64,000 nucleotides of DNA, taken from JAQUGA01 sp964521105. Lineage in GTDB: Bacteria > Bacteroidota > Bacteroidia > Bacteroidales > WCHB1-69. The DNA lies in assembly GCA_964521105.1 (NCBI GenBank), contig CAZFPO010000005.1, forward strand, positions 1 through 64,000. The letters run 5' to 3'. How positions within the stretch are numbered: the stretch's first letter is position 1; each line of letters opens with the position of its first letter. Below the pieces are notes generated by a model, which was not told the origin of the DNA, did not search any database, and worked only from the letters and a program-made list of their open reading frames with translations. Position numbers and translations under genes: made by a program. Of this stretch, positions 27,531 to 35,941 are shown piece by piece.

Positions 27531-27890
27531 TTAAATGATTTCTTTTGTTTCTACTTTATTATCCTTTTTGTCGCGTTTGCGTTGATTGTAAGAAATGGCG
27601 TGTTTGTCAAGTTTTACGGTTAAAAAACGCATAATACGTTCGTCACGGATAAGTTGAATTTCAAGGTTTTTAATAATTTCGCCCTCTGCTTTGAATTCAA
27701 AAAGGTGATAAAAACCGGTGTTTTTTCTTTGAATCGGATACGCTAACTTGCGTAATCCCCAGTTTTCCTGGTGAACGATTTCAGCTCCATTGTCGAGTAA
27801 ATGTTTCTCGAACTTTTTTACCGCTTCCTTCATCTGTTCATCAGACAAAACGGGAGTCATAATGAAAACGGCTTCATACTGATTAATCAT
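27531..27890 (-). CDS. rpsF: 30S ribosomal protein S6
   Basis: 119 aa, starting MINQYEAVFIMTPVLSDEQ and containing NWGLRKLAYPIQRKNTGFYH, the S6 signature strand. It has a short basic tail (QRKRDKKDNK). First gene of the rpsF-rpsR-rplI operon. Promoter box TACTTTTG at 27935-27942 gives a leader of roughly 40 nt. Confidence 0.97.
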   Translation of the reverse strand: MINQYEAVFIMTPVLSDEQMKEAVKKFEKHLLDNGAEIVHQENWGLRKLAYPIQRKNTGFYHLFEFKAEGEIIKNLEIQLIRDERIMRFLTVKLDKHAISYNQRKRDKKDNKVETKEII

Positions 27891-28204
27891 AATTGTTAAT
27901 TGTTTGATTTATTAATTAATTTTAATTCGGACTGCAAAAGTACAAAAAAATATGATATCTGCTAATTATCATTTATTTTTTTTTAGACGTCCAATTATTT
28001 AGTAATTAGCTACAAGATTTTTTAGAACAGATTAATAATTGCAGATGATAATAAAACATTGTTATTAAATTAAAAATAAAAACTGTACCTTTGCAATCTA
28101 CTTTACTCTATAAAATGGCAAGTTGTGAGCCAGTATAGTAAAATTTTCGTTATGCTGATGCTGAAAATGCAACATCTTTATCAGCTTTATTTATCAAATA
28201 TTAA
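27891..28204. promoter_or_regulatory. Divergent rpsF / RNA-helicase control region
   Basis: A 314-bp gap without a gene of normal size. The minus-strand -7 box TACTTTTG (27935-27942) drives rpsF. The plus-strand box TACCTTTG (28086-28093) should drive the helicase and leaves a leader of about 105 nt. That leader contains a 7-codon open frame (28115-28138, ATG GCA AGT to TAG) and may be a control region; its role is unknown. Confidence 0.6.
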
Positions 28205-29458
28205 ATGTCATTTACTACCTTAAATTTAATTGAACCCATTCTTAAAGCGCTTACAGCCGAAGGATACACCACACCAACCCCTATTCAACAACAAGCAATT
28301 CCTTTTGTACTTCAAAAAAGAGATTTACTTGGTTGTGCACAAACAGGAACTGGAAAAACCGCCGCTTTTGCAATTCCGATTATTCAATTATTAGTTCAAC
28401 AAAAAACACATAAATCGGGTGTAAAAGTTCTTATTTTAACTCCAACACGTGAGTTAGCTATTCAAATTGATGAAAGTTTCGCTTCGTATGGAAAATATAC
28501 CGACTTAAAACATACGGTAATTTTTGGAGGAGTTTCGCAGCTCAGTCAAACAAATGCTCTAAAAAAAGGAGTGGACATTTTAGTTGCCACACCCGGAAGA
28601 TTGCTAGATTTAATTCAACAAGGATTTGTCAGTTTGCGAAATCTTGAAATTTTTGTGTTAGATGAAGCCGACCGTATGCTCGACATGGGTTTTATTCATG
28701 ATGTAAAACGAGTTATTTCAAATATTCCTGCCAAGCGACAAACACTGTTTTTTTCGGCAACTATGCCACTCGAAATCCAACAATTATCAAAAATATTATT
28801 AGATAATCCTGCTAAAGTTGAAGTAACACCTCCCACATCAACGGTTGACAAAATAAAGCAAAGTTTATATTTTGTTAGTAAAAACGATAAGCCGAAGCTT
28901 TTTATTTATTTACTTAAAGAACAAAAAATTGCAAATGCATTAGTTTTTTCACGAACCAAACATGGAGCCGATAAAGTTGTTAAATTTTTGCTGAAAGAAA
29001 ACGTAAAAGCAGCAGCAATTCATGGTAACAAAAGCCAAAATAACAGACAGAATGCTTTAAATGATTTTAAAACAGGTAAAATTCAAGTTCTTGTAGCCAC
29101 CGACATAGCAGCTCGTGGAATTGATATTGATGAATTGTCGCATGTATTTAACTTTGATTTACCAGAAGTTCCCGAAACATACATTCATCGTATTGGACGA
29201 ACAGGAAGAGCTGGTTTAGGTGGCACTGCCATAGCATTTTGCGATGTGGACGAAAAAGATCAGTTGAAAGATATAGAGAAATTTATTTCTCAGCATATTC
29301 CTGTTGTTGAAAATCAGCCCTACCCATTGGATCCAAGTTTATTGCCTCAAAAAGATAACCATAAAATTGAAAAAAGAAGGTTTGAAGTAACCAAAACAAA
29401 AGAAAAAGACAAACAACGTAAAATTAATAGTGATAGACGCTGGAAAAAAAGATATTAA
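28205..29458 (+). CDS. DEAD-box RNA helicase, RhlE-like
   Basis: A 417-aa ATP-dependent RNA helicase. Q motif TPTPIQQQAIP, motif I AQTGTGKT, Ia PTRELAIQ, II DEADRMLDMGF, III SAT, V ATDIAARGIDI and VI HRIGRTGRAG are all intact and in order. A short basic tail (about 380-417, KKRY end) should bind RNA. RhlE-type proteins remodel ribosome precursors and aid cold adaptation. The long untranslated leader, unusual in this window, would fit cold-shock-type control; that is inference. Confidence 0.94.
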   Translation: MSFTTLNLIEPILKALTAEGYTTPTPIQQQAIPFVLQKRDLLGCAQTGTGKTAAFAIPIIQLLVQQKTHKSGVKVLILTPTRELAIQIDESFASYGKYTDLKHTVIFGGVSQLSQTNALKKGVDILVATPGRLLDLIQQGFVSLRNLEIFVLDEADRMLDMGFIHDVKRVISNIPAKRQTLFFSATMPLEIQQLSKILLDNPAKVEVTPPTSTVDKIKQSLYFVSKNDKPKLFIYLLKEQKIANALVFSRTKHGADKVVKFLLKENVKAAAIHGNKSQNNRQNALNDFKTGKIQVLVATDIAARGIDIDELSHVFNFDLPEVPETYIHRIGRTGRAGLGGTAIAFCDVDEKDQLKDIEKFISQHIPVVENQPYPLDPSLLPQKDNHKIEKRRFEVTKTKEKDKQRKINSDRRWKKRY

Positions 29459-29473
29459 TTATTTTGCTTAAAA

Positions 29474-30571
29474 TCAATTTTTCTTTTTGATAAAGAAATT
29501 GTCATAAGCTTGATTATAACCATTTATTAAGTCGTCAAACACTTCTTTAACGGTATTGATTTTTGTAGCTAAATATGCATTACTACCAGCAAAAGCGTAT
29601 CCGTTTTTAAAATTACCATAATAAGCATTATATAGTGCTTTAAAAATACAATACGGACTTTTTTCCATTAAGCATGTGTGAACACAATGCAAAGGGCATT
29701 TAATAGGAACCTTTAGTCCTATTTTTACACTTTCTAAAAAATCATTGTTTATTGCTCTTCCTGGCAACCCAACGGGACTTTCAATTATAACAATATCATC
29801 TTTTTTAGAATCGATGTATGCTTGCTTAAAACCATCGGAAGCATCACACTCTTCGGTAGTTACAAAACGAGTGCCTAATTGAACTGCTTTGGCACCTTTT
29901 TGCATAATATTAAACATATCCTCGCCAGTATAAATACCACCAGCAGCAATTATTGGAATATCTTTCTGATGTTTTTCTTCGTACACAGCAACTTGTGTAA
30001 CCACTTGAGGAACAATATTTTCTAAAGAAAAATCAGGGTCATTTATTTGTTCGGTTTTAAAACCTAAATGTCCACCAGCTTTTGGTCCTTCAACAACAAA
30101 AGCATCGGGTACATAATTATGTTTAGAAAACCATCGTTCGCACAATAACTTAGCTGCTCGAGCCGATGAAACTATAGGAACCAGTTTAGTATTGCTTTCG
30201 GGTGTTAAAAATTTTGGTAAATCCATTGGTAAACCAGCTCCTGAAAAGATAATATCTACTTTTTCGGAAATAGCTGTTTTTACTAAATCTTCAAAATTCG
30301 ACATGGCAACCATGATATTTACACCAATAATACCTTTTGTTTTTTCCTTTGCTTTTCGAATTTCGTTTTTTAACGCTTCAATGTTTGATTCTAAATAACT
30401 CATAGCAGGTGTATGATGAACTAATCCTAAACCTGCAGCCGAAATTACTCCTACTCCTCCTTGATTTGCAACAGCAACCGCAAGTCCCGACATTGAAATT
30501 CCTACCCCCATTCCGCCTTGAATAATTGGTACTGGAATAGATAAATGTCCAATTTTAAATTCTTTTATCAC
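29474..30571 (-). CDS. Nitronate monooxygenase-family FMN protein
   Basis: A TIM-barrel flavoprotein of about 365 aa. The FMN-binding barrel starts PIIQGGMGVGISMSGLAVAV. GPKAGGHLGF, AAGGIYTGED and GAKAVQLGTRFV are diagnostic of the 2-nitropropane dioxygenase/nitronate monooxygenase and FabK-like group. A cysteine-rich insert CPLHCVHTCLMEKSPYC follows near residue 295; it could bind metal or an iron-sulfur centre, but this is not established. The start is set at a GTG at 30571 because the promoter box TACTTTTG (30598-30605) lies inside the longer frame that begins at 30634, and the protein then starts just before the barrel. Confidence 0.82.
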   Translation of the reverse strand: MIKEFKIGHLSIPVPIIQGGMGVGISMSGLAVAVANQGGVGVISAAGLGLVHHTPAMSYLESNIEALKNEIRKAKEKTKGIIGVNIMVAMSNFEDLVKTAISEKVDIIFSGAGLPMDLPKFLTPESNTKLVPIVSSARAAKLLCERWFSKHNYVPDAFVVEGPKAGGHLGFKTEQINDPDFSLENIVPQVVTQVAVYEEKHQKDIPIIAAGGIYTGEDMFNIMQKGAKAVQLGTRFVTTEECDASDGFKQAYIDSKKDDIVIIESPVGLPGRAINNDFLESVKIGLKVPIKCPLHCVHTCLMEKSPYCIFKALYNAYYGNFKNGYAFAGSNAYLATKINTVKEVFDDLINGYNQAYDNFFIKKKN

Positions 30572-30597
30572 AAGCCTATTATTTGTTAAAACTCGGA

Positions 30598-30605
30598 CAA
30601 AAGTA
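30598..30605 (-). promoter_or_regulatory. -7 box of the nitronate monooxygenase-like gene
   Basis: Minus-strand TACTTTTGT fits TAnnTTTGY and lies 26 bp before the GTG at 30571. It argues against the upstream ATG at 30634. Confidence 0.55.
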
Positions 30606-30827
30606 ATTAAACTTATCGTTGTATGAAATTTCATGGAAATTATTGACCTAAAAAAAAAGAAAAAAAGAATATAATATTTTATGCTATCGGTTTTAAATAA
30701 ATGAAGTTTTTTTTTTGATAATTGAATATCAGTTGTTTAATTATTAATTCTGCTTGTTAAAAAATACTTATGTTGATTTTTTAAGTAAGTTAATTAATCA
30801 AAAAAAGAGGATTTACTCTTCCTTGAA

Positions 30828-31190
30828 TTAAAAAAAACTCTGCTTTTTACCTTTTTTATGTAACACAATGTTGGCTGCTTCAGTAGTAATTAAGCAACCA
30901 GTTTCAATTTTATCAAACCAAGGCAGTATTTGATTAATAAAATTAGTTATTTGCTCCGGTTCGTCAATAATTTCAACAACCATAGGAAGCTTTTCTGTAA
31001 GTTCCCACTTGCTTGAGGAACGAATAATATTGCTTGACCCATAGCCCATTGCACCTTTTAGAACTGTGGCACCTGCCATATTATACCTTTTGGCAGCATA
31101 AACAATCATTTCGTATAAAGGAGAATGTTTAAATTTGTCGGTACTACTAATAAATATTCTTAAAATTTGAGCTTCATTTATGTTTTCCAT
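30828..31190 (-). CDS. DUF190 family protein, fluoride-operon partner
   Basis: A 120-residue PII-like (ferredoxin-fold) protein of the DUF190 family: AQILRIFISSTDKFKHSPLYEMIVYAAKR-type N-terminus, AGATVLKGAMGYG and LPMVVEIIDEPEQI. DUF190 genes are commonly found beside crcB, and a role with fluoride export or its sensing is presumed but unproven. Here it lies 2 bp downstream of crcB under the same fluoride riboswitch, which strengthens the link. The start at 31190 is the first ATG. Confidence 0.88.
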   Translation of the reverse strand: MENINEAQILRIFISSTDKFKHSPLYEMIVYAAKRYNMAGATVLKGAMGYGSSNIIRSSSKWELTEKLPMVVEIIDEPEQITNFINQILPWFDKIETGCLITTEAANIVLHKKGKKQSFF

Positions 31191-31192
31191 AA

Positions 31193-31570
31193 CTAAACAA
31201 GTTTTGTTGTAACACTACCTAAGTAAGTTGCCATTAACCCTACAAAAACACTAAGACTTGTATATAAAGCAAAATAGAAAAAGTTGCCATCTTTTAAAAG
31301 CAACATATTTTCGCTAGAAAAAGTCGAAAAAGTTGTAAATCCTCCACAAAAACCAACGGTTAAAAACAAACGTAAATTATCGTTTAATTCGTTACCTCGT
31401 TCAGATAAACCATAAATAAATCCAATAAAAAAACATCCAATAATATTAACCATAAATGTTCCCAAAGGAAAAGTTGATATCACCGAGTTTTGAATGTAAC
31501 GAGAAGCCAAAAATCTTGAAACTCCACCTAAAAAGCTTCCTGTACCAATCATCAAAAGAATTTTAATCAT
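31193..31570 (-). CDS. crcB: Fluoride channel Fluc/CrcB
   Basis: A small membrane channel of 125 aa that exports F- as a dual-topology dimer. Four membrane helices are visible. Signature motifs are GGVSRFLAS, GTFMVNIIGCFFIG (pore Asn) and GFCGGFTTFSTFS (the Phe-box and central Na+ site region). It is transcribed with the DUF190 gene. A fluoride riboswitch precedes it. Confidence 0.95.
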   Translation of the reverse strand: MIKILLMIGTGSFLGGVSRFLASRYIQNSVISTFPLGTFMVNIIGCFFIGFIYGLSERGNELNDNLRLFLTVGFCGGFTTFSTFSSENMLLLKDGNFFYFALYTSLSVFVGLMATYLGSVTTKLV

Positions 31571-31608
31571 ACGCTGTACCTTACTTTAATGTTTTAAAAG
31601 AAATATAA

Positions 31609-31660
31609 AGTAGGAGTTATCAGCTTTTTAAGGCGGTTTAAGGCTAACTCCATAGCCGAA
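31609..31660 (-). ncRNA. Fluoride riboswitch (crcB motif)
   Basis: Read on the minus strand, positions 31659 to about 31609 contain GGCTATGGAGTTAGCC, then TAAACCGCC, then GCTGATAACTCCTAC. This reproduces the fluoride aptamer: P1 stem GGCT/AGCC, the GGAGTT segment pairing with AACTCC in a pseudoknot, the AACCGC-GCTGAT part and the conserved CTCCTAC end. The crcB start lies about 39 nt downstream, and a promoter box directly upstream places the transcript start at the aptamer's 5' edge. Confidence 0.92.
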
Positions 31661-31662
31661 TG

Positions 31663-31670
31663 CAAAGTTA
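31663..31670 (-). promoter_or_regulatory. crcB operon -7 promoter box
   Basis: Minus-strand TAACTTTGC fits TAnnTTTGY a few bases before the riboswitch. No clear -33 element. Confidence 0.6.
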
Positions 31671-31720
31671 CACCTTTTTATAAATAAAATTTCTAAAAAC
31701 TGAACAAATAATAATTTTTC

Positions 31721-31750
31721 TTTGCTTTTAAAAAAAAAAAATTAAATTTG
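31721..31750 (+). promoter_or_regulatory. Promoter of the 31779 beta-barrel gene
   Basis: TTTG (31721-31724), an 18-bp spacer, and TAAATTTG (31743-31750): both elements of a Bacteroidota promoter, 28 bp before the ATG. Confidence 0.7.
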
Positions 31751-31778
31751 TAGAACAAATTGAATAATACAAACCATT

Positions 31779-32387
31779 ATGAAAAAAACATTTCTTTCTC
31801 TAATAATACTTTCAATTGCATATAGTAGTTTTTCGCAAGGTGAAAAGCCCCATTTTGCATCTGTAAATTTTTATCCTGTTATGGAAAATTTCAGTAGTTT
31901 AAAAGGCGGCTTTGGCTATAGTGTTGATGGAGCGTATTTTATTAACTCATGGTTTGGAGTTGGAGGAACTTTTAACCATAGTTTATTTAATTATAAGTAT
32001 GATGGTTTTGAAGGCAAAACAAAAGCGTCTCATTTATCCTTTTGTGCCAATGCTTATGTTAAAAAATCATTTGGCGAAAAATTTACATTAATGCCTAACA
32101 TTGGATTTGGTGTTTCGTATGCAAAAATACCCGATGCTGAACGTACTATTAAACAAGGCGGTGTTGATGTTCTTCAACAAACTGCGGGATATAGTTTAAC
32201 TGGAGTTATGTTTAATACAATGTCCATCAAAGGGTTTTATAACTTCTATCAAGACATGAGTGCAAATGTTACGGTTGAATACATGTTGTCTGTATCAAAC
32301 AAATGGCCCGAAAAAAGTTTTGGTGAGTTTTTGATGATTGGTATTGGATATACCTATTATTTGAATTTTAATAAAACTACAAAATAA
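31779..32387 (+). CDS. Outer-membrane beta-barrel protein
   Basis: 202 aa with a signal peptide (ends YSSFSQ) and an eight-strand barrel pattern. Examples are GYSVDGAYFINSWFGVGGTF, TLMPNIGFGVSYAK and the last strand FLMIGIGYTYYLNF, which ends in the aromatic-rich style of outer-membrane insertion signals. No enzymatic motif. Monocistronic: own promoter, own terminator. Confidence 0.78.
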   Translation: MKKTFLSLIILSIAYSSFSQGEKPHFASVNFYPVMENFSSLKGGFGYSVDGAYFINSWFGVGGTFNHSLFNYKYDGFEGKTKASHLSFCANAYVKKSFGEKFTLMPNIGFGVSYAKIPDAERTIKQGGVDVLQQTAGYSLTGVMFNTMSIKGFYNFYQDMSANVTVEYMLSVSNKWPEKSFGEFLMIGIGYTYYLNFNKTTK

Positions 32388-32404
32388 TATTTTCAATATT
32401 TTTA

Positions 32405-32436
32405 AAAAAGCCTCAGGTTTATGCTTGAGGCTTTTT
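32405..32436 (+). terminator. Terminator after the 31779 gene
   Basis: Stem 32405-32415 with 32426-32436 (AAAAAGCCTCA/TGAGGCTTTTT), 10-nt loop. Confidence 0.87.
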
Positions 32437-32522
32437 ATTTTGATTATTTAATAGATGTATAAAAATTTTACCTGATTAGAAATTGGAATTTTTATTCAAA
32501 CTATAAGTTTTTTGTATACATG

Positions 32523-32621
32523 TTTTATTTTATTGCTTCGCTTCGATAAGTCGAGCTCGCATTGAAATAAAAAAAAACCTCGATGCGGATGAGTGAATTT
32601 ATTTGTCGGGATGACTGGATT
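32523..32621 (-). repeat. Copy 1 of a direct repeat carrying the tRNA-Pro 3' tail
   Basis: About 99 bp, nearly identical to 32687-32786 (roughly 165 bp away). It includes the downstream hairpin region and the last 16 bases of the tRNA-Pro gene (32606-32621), after which similarity stops abruptly. The terminator stem is damaged here (GAGG for GCGG on the minus strand). The 65 bp between the copies (32622-32686) contains two hairpins (32617-32635 and 32666-32680) and no gene. Confidence 0.85.
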
Positions 32622-32686
32622 ACCTGCGGTGATCCAAAAAGGGGGTGGTTCAAATGATTCACTCAAAGACCTACGGTCTTGCATTT

Positions 32687-32786
32687 TTTTATTTCATTGC
32701 TTCACTTCGATAAGTCGAGCTCGCTATAAAATAAAAAAAAAACCGCGATGCGGATGAGTGAATTTATTTGTCGGGATGACTGGATT
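32687..32786 (-). repeat. Copy 2 of the direct repeat, at the intact tRNA-Pro
   Basis: The intact partner of 32523-32621. It covers the 3' end of the functional tRNA-Pro gene and its downstream terminator. Differences from copy 1 are a few substitutions and a length change in an A-run. Confidence 0.85.
32743..32753 (-). terminator. tRNA-Pro terminator
   Basis: On the minus strand CCGC-ATC-GCGG is followed by a run of ten T residues, 18 bp after the tRNA 3' end. Confidence 0.75.
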
Positions 32787-32844
32787 CGAACCAGCGACCT
32801 CTTCGTCCCGAACGAAGCACGCTACCAAGCTGCGCTACATCCCG
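32771..32844 (-). tRNA. tRNA-Pro (CGG anticodon)
   Basis: A 74-nt cloverleaf read on the minus strand: acceptor CGGGATG/CATCCCG with discriminator A, D-arm GCGC-AGCTTGGTA-GCGT, anticodon stem CTTCG/CGAAG around loop TTCGGGA (anticodon CGG, reads CCG), and T-arm with GGTTCGAATCC. The CCA end is not encoded. A -7 box TACTTTTGC lies upstream at 32859-32866. Confidence 0.95.
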
Positions 32845-32858
32845 AAAATAATTGATTG

Positions 32859-32866
32859 CAAAAGTA
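32859..32866 (-). promoter_or_regulatory. tRNA-Pro -7 promoter box
   Basis: Minus-strand TACTTTTGC fits the TAnnTTTGY consensus, 14 bp before the mature tRNA 5' end. Confidence 0.6.
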
Positions 32867-32981
32867 TAAAATTTTATGTTTAGAAAGCTCAATTATTAGT
32901 AAAAATCAAGTTAAAGGCTAAATTACCTGACATGAATATTGTAATTTTTTGTAGGTTTGCAAACCTATTTATTATTTTTTG

Positions 32982-34448
32982 ATGTTGCAATTTATAAATT
33001 ATACAAATTTTAAATACATTACTATATTAAAACAAATACTCTTACTGGTGTTTGTTCCAATAATTAGTGTGTCTCAAAATCAAAATAATATTAACGACTC
33101 TGTTGTTTATAAACGGCTTCAACTAGTTGAAAAAACGATTAAACTCCCCTACTCAAAAGTTGTTTTAGAGCAAATTCGTCAAAATGTATATGCTAATAAA
33201 ACTGAACTTGAAAAATCAATATCATTATATAAAAATTATGAGCCAATTTTTGAACGAGAAATACTAAAAAATAACTTACCTGATGAATTAAAATACTTAC
33301 CCTTTGCCATATCCGAAATGAATAATCGCATGATTGGCAAGTATGGCACAGCTGGGGTTTGGGGTTTACCAATAAGTGTGGCAGTCAAACATGGTTTAAT
33401 TGTTACACCTTTTGTTGATGAACGATTAGATATTGAAAAATCGACAAAAGTTGCTTTAAGATATATAATGGAATTGTATGATATTTATTCTGATTGGTGG
33501 AAGACAATTATAGCATTTTCAAATAGCCCAGCTGCTTTAAATTCAACAATTATTCGATTAAAAGACAAAGATATGACAATATGGGATATTTATGATAACT
33601 CTAAATTGCCTTTTCGGCTTATTATCCCTAATTATATTTACAGCGTTTATATCATTAATTACATGAACACTTATGATTTAAAAATTAAGCCTGTAATAAT
33701 GCCCGATTGTTCATTTGTGAAAATTAAAGGCGAAATTTTAGTATCCGATTTAATTGATAAAATCAATATTTCGGATACGTTGTTTTATTTATTAAATCCT
33801 GTTTATACCTCATCACGCATACCTGCATACTCTCACTATCCAATTCAAATTCCTAAAAGCAAGGAGGATTTATTTAAAGTGTGGGAAGATAGTTTGTATA
33901 AATGGGCTATAACTGCAAATACTCCTTTTTTTATTCCCGACAGTTTAGAAGAAATAATTGAAGATGATTCAAGTACAGATATTCAATTATTTAATGATTC
34001 AATTATTATAGAAATTGATGAGAAAAATATTGAAAAAACAGTTGAGAAGCAGAATACAGTTGTTGAAGAAAAAAAGAAACCAACAAATAATTCTTATAAT
34101 ATTGTATACATAGTAAAAAGTGGGGATGTTTTAAGCAAAATTGCTGAAAAACATAATGTTGATGTAAAACAAATTAAAGAATGGAATAATCTAAAAAGTG
34201 ATAACATTAAGACTGGTCAAAAACTTATAATTCAATCAAAAAAGACAAATTCAACCAAATCAAATTCGCCATCGGAAATTAAACCTAAAAAAAATGAAAA
34301 ATACAAATATTATACTGTAAAAAAAGGCGATACATTGTGGAGTATTGCACAGAGATATGATACTACAGATGATGAAATAAAGAAAATTAATGGAATAGGA
34401 AATTCTATTCATCCAGGTCAAGTTTTAAAAATTAAAATTATTAAATAA
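32982..34448 (+). CDS. LysM protein with degenerate lytic-transglycosylase-like domain
   Basis: A MltD-like layout of 488 aa: an N-terminal hydrophobic export segment, an SLT-type domain (about 85-200), and two C-terminal LysM modules (IVKSGDVLSKIAEKHNVDVK; YTVKKGDTLWSIAQRYDTT) that bind peptidoglycan. The SLT domain keeps LPDELKYLPFAISEM, with Glu112 at the catalytic position. It has changed the usual GLWQF (here GVWGL) and AYNxGP (here AFSNSPA) motifs, so activity is doubtful. It heads a cassette with two SGNH hydrolases and an MBOAT acyltransferase. The ATG at 32982 is used; a -7 box lies at 32952-32959. Confidence 0.87.
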   Translation: MLQFINYTNFKYITILKQILLLVFVPIISVSQNQNNINDSVVYKRLQLVEKTIKLPYSKVVLEQIRQNVYANKTELEKSISLYKNYEPIFEREILKNNLPDELKYLPFAISEMNNRMIGKYGTAGVWGLPISVAVKHGLIVTPFVDERLDIEKSTKVALRYIMELYDIYSDWWKTIIAFSNSPAALNSTIIRLKDKDMTIWDIYDNSKLPFRLIIPNYIYSVYIINYMNTYDLKIKPVIMPDCSFVKIKGEILVSDLIDKINISDTLFYLLNPVYTSSRIPAYSHYPIQIPKSKEDLFKVWEDSLYKWAITANTPFFIPDSLEEIIEDDSSTDIQLFNDSIIIEIDEKNIEKTVEKQNTVVEEKKKPTNNSYNIVYIVKSGDVLSKIAEKHNVDVKQIKEWNNLKSDNIKTGQKLIIQSKKTNSTKSNSPSEIKPKKNEKYKYYTVKKGDTLWSIAQRYDTTDDEIKKINGIGNSIHPGQVLKIKIIK

Positions 34449-34468
34449 CATTTAGGGTAAAAATTCTT

Positions 34469-35941
34469 ATGAAATCAAAAAACGTATTGTGGTTTATGTT
34501 AGTTGCAATTTTAAGTTTAGCTGTTTTAGGATATTTTTTTCCTTCTAATGGTATAAAAATTGGCTCAACAACCTTAGAATTTGTTCACCCATACGATGTA
34601 ATAAGAGGCGACACAAGCAAAAAAGTCGATTTAAATAGTGTTTTAACCGAAACCGATAAATATTTTAATAAAGACGAAATTAAAAATTTTACGGATAGTT
34701 TAAAAGCTTTTGAAAATTTTGCCAATAATAGTCCTACTCGAATTCATTATCCCGAAGGCAAAAGAGACATGTTTTTTGGATTGTTTGAATTAATGGAAAA
34801 CTCAAAAAAGAGCAAAAAAAATATTAGAATTATACATTATGGCGATTCGCAAATTGAAGTTGATAGAATTACCGATTTATTTCGTGAAAATTTACAAACC
34901 GAATTTAGTGGAAATGGACCTGGTATAATTCCAGCTATTCAAACTATTCCATCATTGTCTGTTTCGCAAGATTATAGCGGAAATTTAACGAGATATACCA
35001 TTTACGGAAGTAATGTTGATAGAGCTAATCATCGAAGATATGGAATAATTGGCTTAGTGTGTGAATTAAATGGAAATGCAACCATAAATTTCAGAACTCG
35101 CGAACAAGCCTATCCCAATGCTAAACAATTTTCAAAAGTTAGATTAGTTGTTGGAAAAACATCACCTGATTTTAAAGCAACTTTGGTGGCTGGTGGTAAA
35201 AATATAGGACAAAAGACCATTGAAAAAGAAACATCGAATGCAAGTGTAATTACTTGGCTGACTGATAGACCAGTTAAATCGGGCACTATTACGTTAAGTG
35301 GCATAGCTGATATTTATGCTATAGCTTTAGATGGACAATATGGAGTTAATGTTGATAATATTCCAATGCGAGGTTGTTCGGGAGATATTTTTTCAAGAAT
35401 TGAGTTTAATAGCCTTTCGTCAATTTATGATGATATAGATACTAAATTAATTATTTTGCAGTTTGGCGGAAATGCAATGCCCCAAATAAACAGCAAAGAA
35501 AAAGCTATTTGGTTTAGTGAGCAAATTGAAAAACAAATTCAGCACTTTCAAAAAATTCATCCAAATTGTTTAATACTATTTATTGGACCTTCGGATATGT
35601 CGAAAAATATAAAAGGAAGCATGAAAACTTGGCCTTACTTAATTGATGTAAAAGAAGAAATTAAAAAAGTAGTATTAAAAAATGGGGCAGCTTATTGGGA
35701 TATGTTTGAAGCTATGGGTGGCGAAAATTCAATGCCCGAATGGGTTAAAGCAAAACCAGCGTTAGCTACTACCGATTACATTCATTTTACTCAATTAGGC
35801 GCAAAAAAAATATCTGAAATGTTAAACAACGCTTTAATGAACGACTATCAGTTATACAAAGTTCGCCAACATTACAAAAATATAAAAGAAGGAAAAGTTA
35901 TTGGAATAAAAAATATTAAAAAGAATGACAAAAAAAAGTAA
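34469..35941 (+). CDS. SGNH/GDSL-family protein, membrane-anchored
   Basis: 490 aa with one N-terminal membrane helix (about 6-25) and an extracytoplasmic SGNH fold. Block I is IHYGDSQIEVDRI (nucleophile Ser), the block III region is LQFGGNAMPQ, and block V is TDYIHFTQLGAKKIS (Asp-x-x-His). It is followed, with a 17-base overlap, by a second SGNH gene and then an MBOAT gene. By analogy with PatB and AlgJ/AlgX partners of MBOAT proteins it probably moves acetyl groups onto (or off) an envelope glycan; the direction cannot be judged from sequence. Confidence 0.85.
   Translation: MKSKNVLWFMLVAILSLAVLGYFFPSNGIKIGSTTLEFVHPYDVIRGDTSKKVDLNSVLTETDKYFNKDEIKNFTDSLKAFENFANNSPTRIHYPEGKRDMFFGLFELMENSKKSKKNIRIIHYGDSQIEVDRITDLFRENLQTEFSGNGPGIIPAIQTIPSLSVSQDYSGNLTRYTIYGSNVDRANHRRYGIIGLVCELNGNATINFRTREQAYPNAKQFSKVRLVVGKTSPDFKATLVAGGKNIGQKTIEKETSNASVITWLTDRPVKSGTITLSGIADIYAIALDGQYGVNVDNIPMRGCSGDIFSRIEFNSLSSIYDDIDTKLIILQFGGNAMPQINSKEKAIWFSEQIEKQIQHFQKIHPNCLILFIGPSDMSKNIKGSMKTWPYLIDVKEEIKKVVLKNGAAYWDMFEAMGGENSMPEWVKAKPALATTDYIHFTQLGAKKISEMLNNALMNDYQLYKVRQHYKNIKEGKVIGIKNIKKNDKKK

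Noticed and set aside
27891..27934. S6:S18-binding leader RNA before rpsF
   Set aside because: The leader is only about 40 nt and I could not fold the known S6:S18 motif with its conserved bulge from it.
32496..32684. Minus-strand reading frame of 62 codons over the tRNA-tail repeat
   Set aside because: It crosses duplicated tRNA and terminator sequence, has no domain pattern and is a by-product of the repeat.
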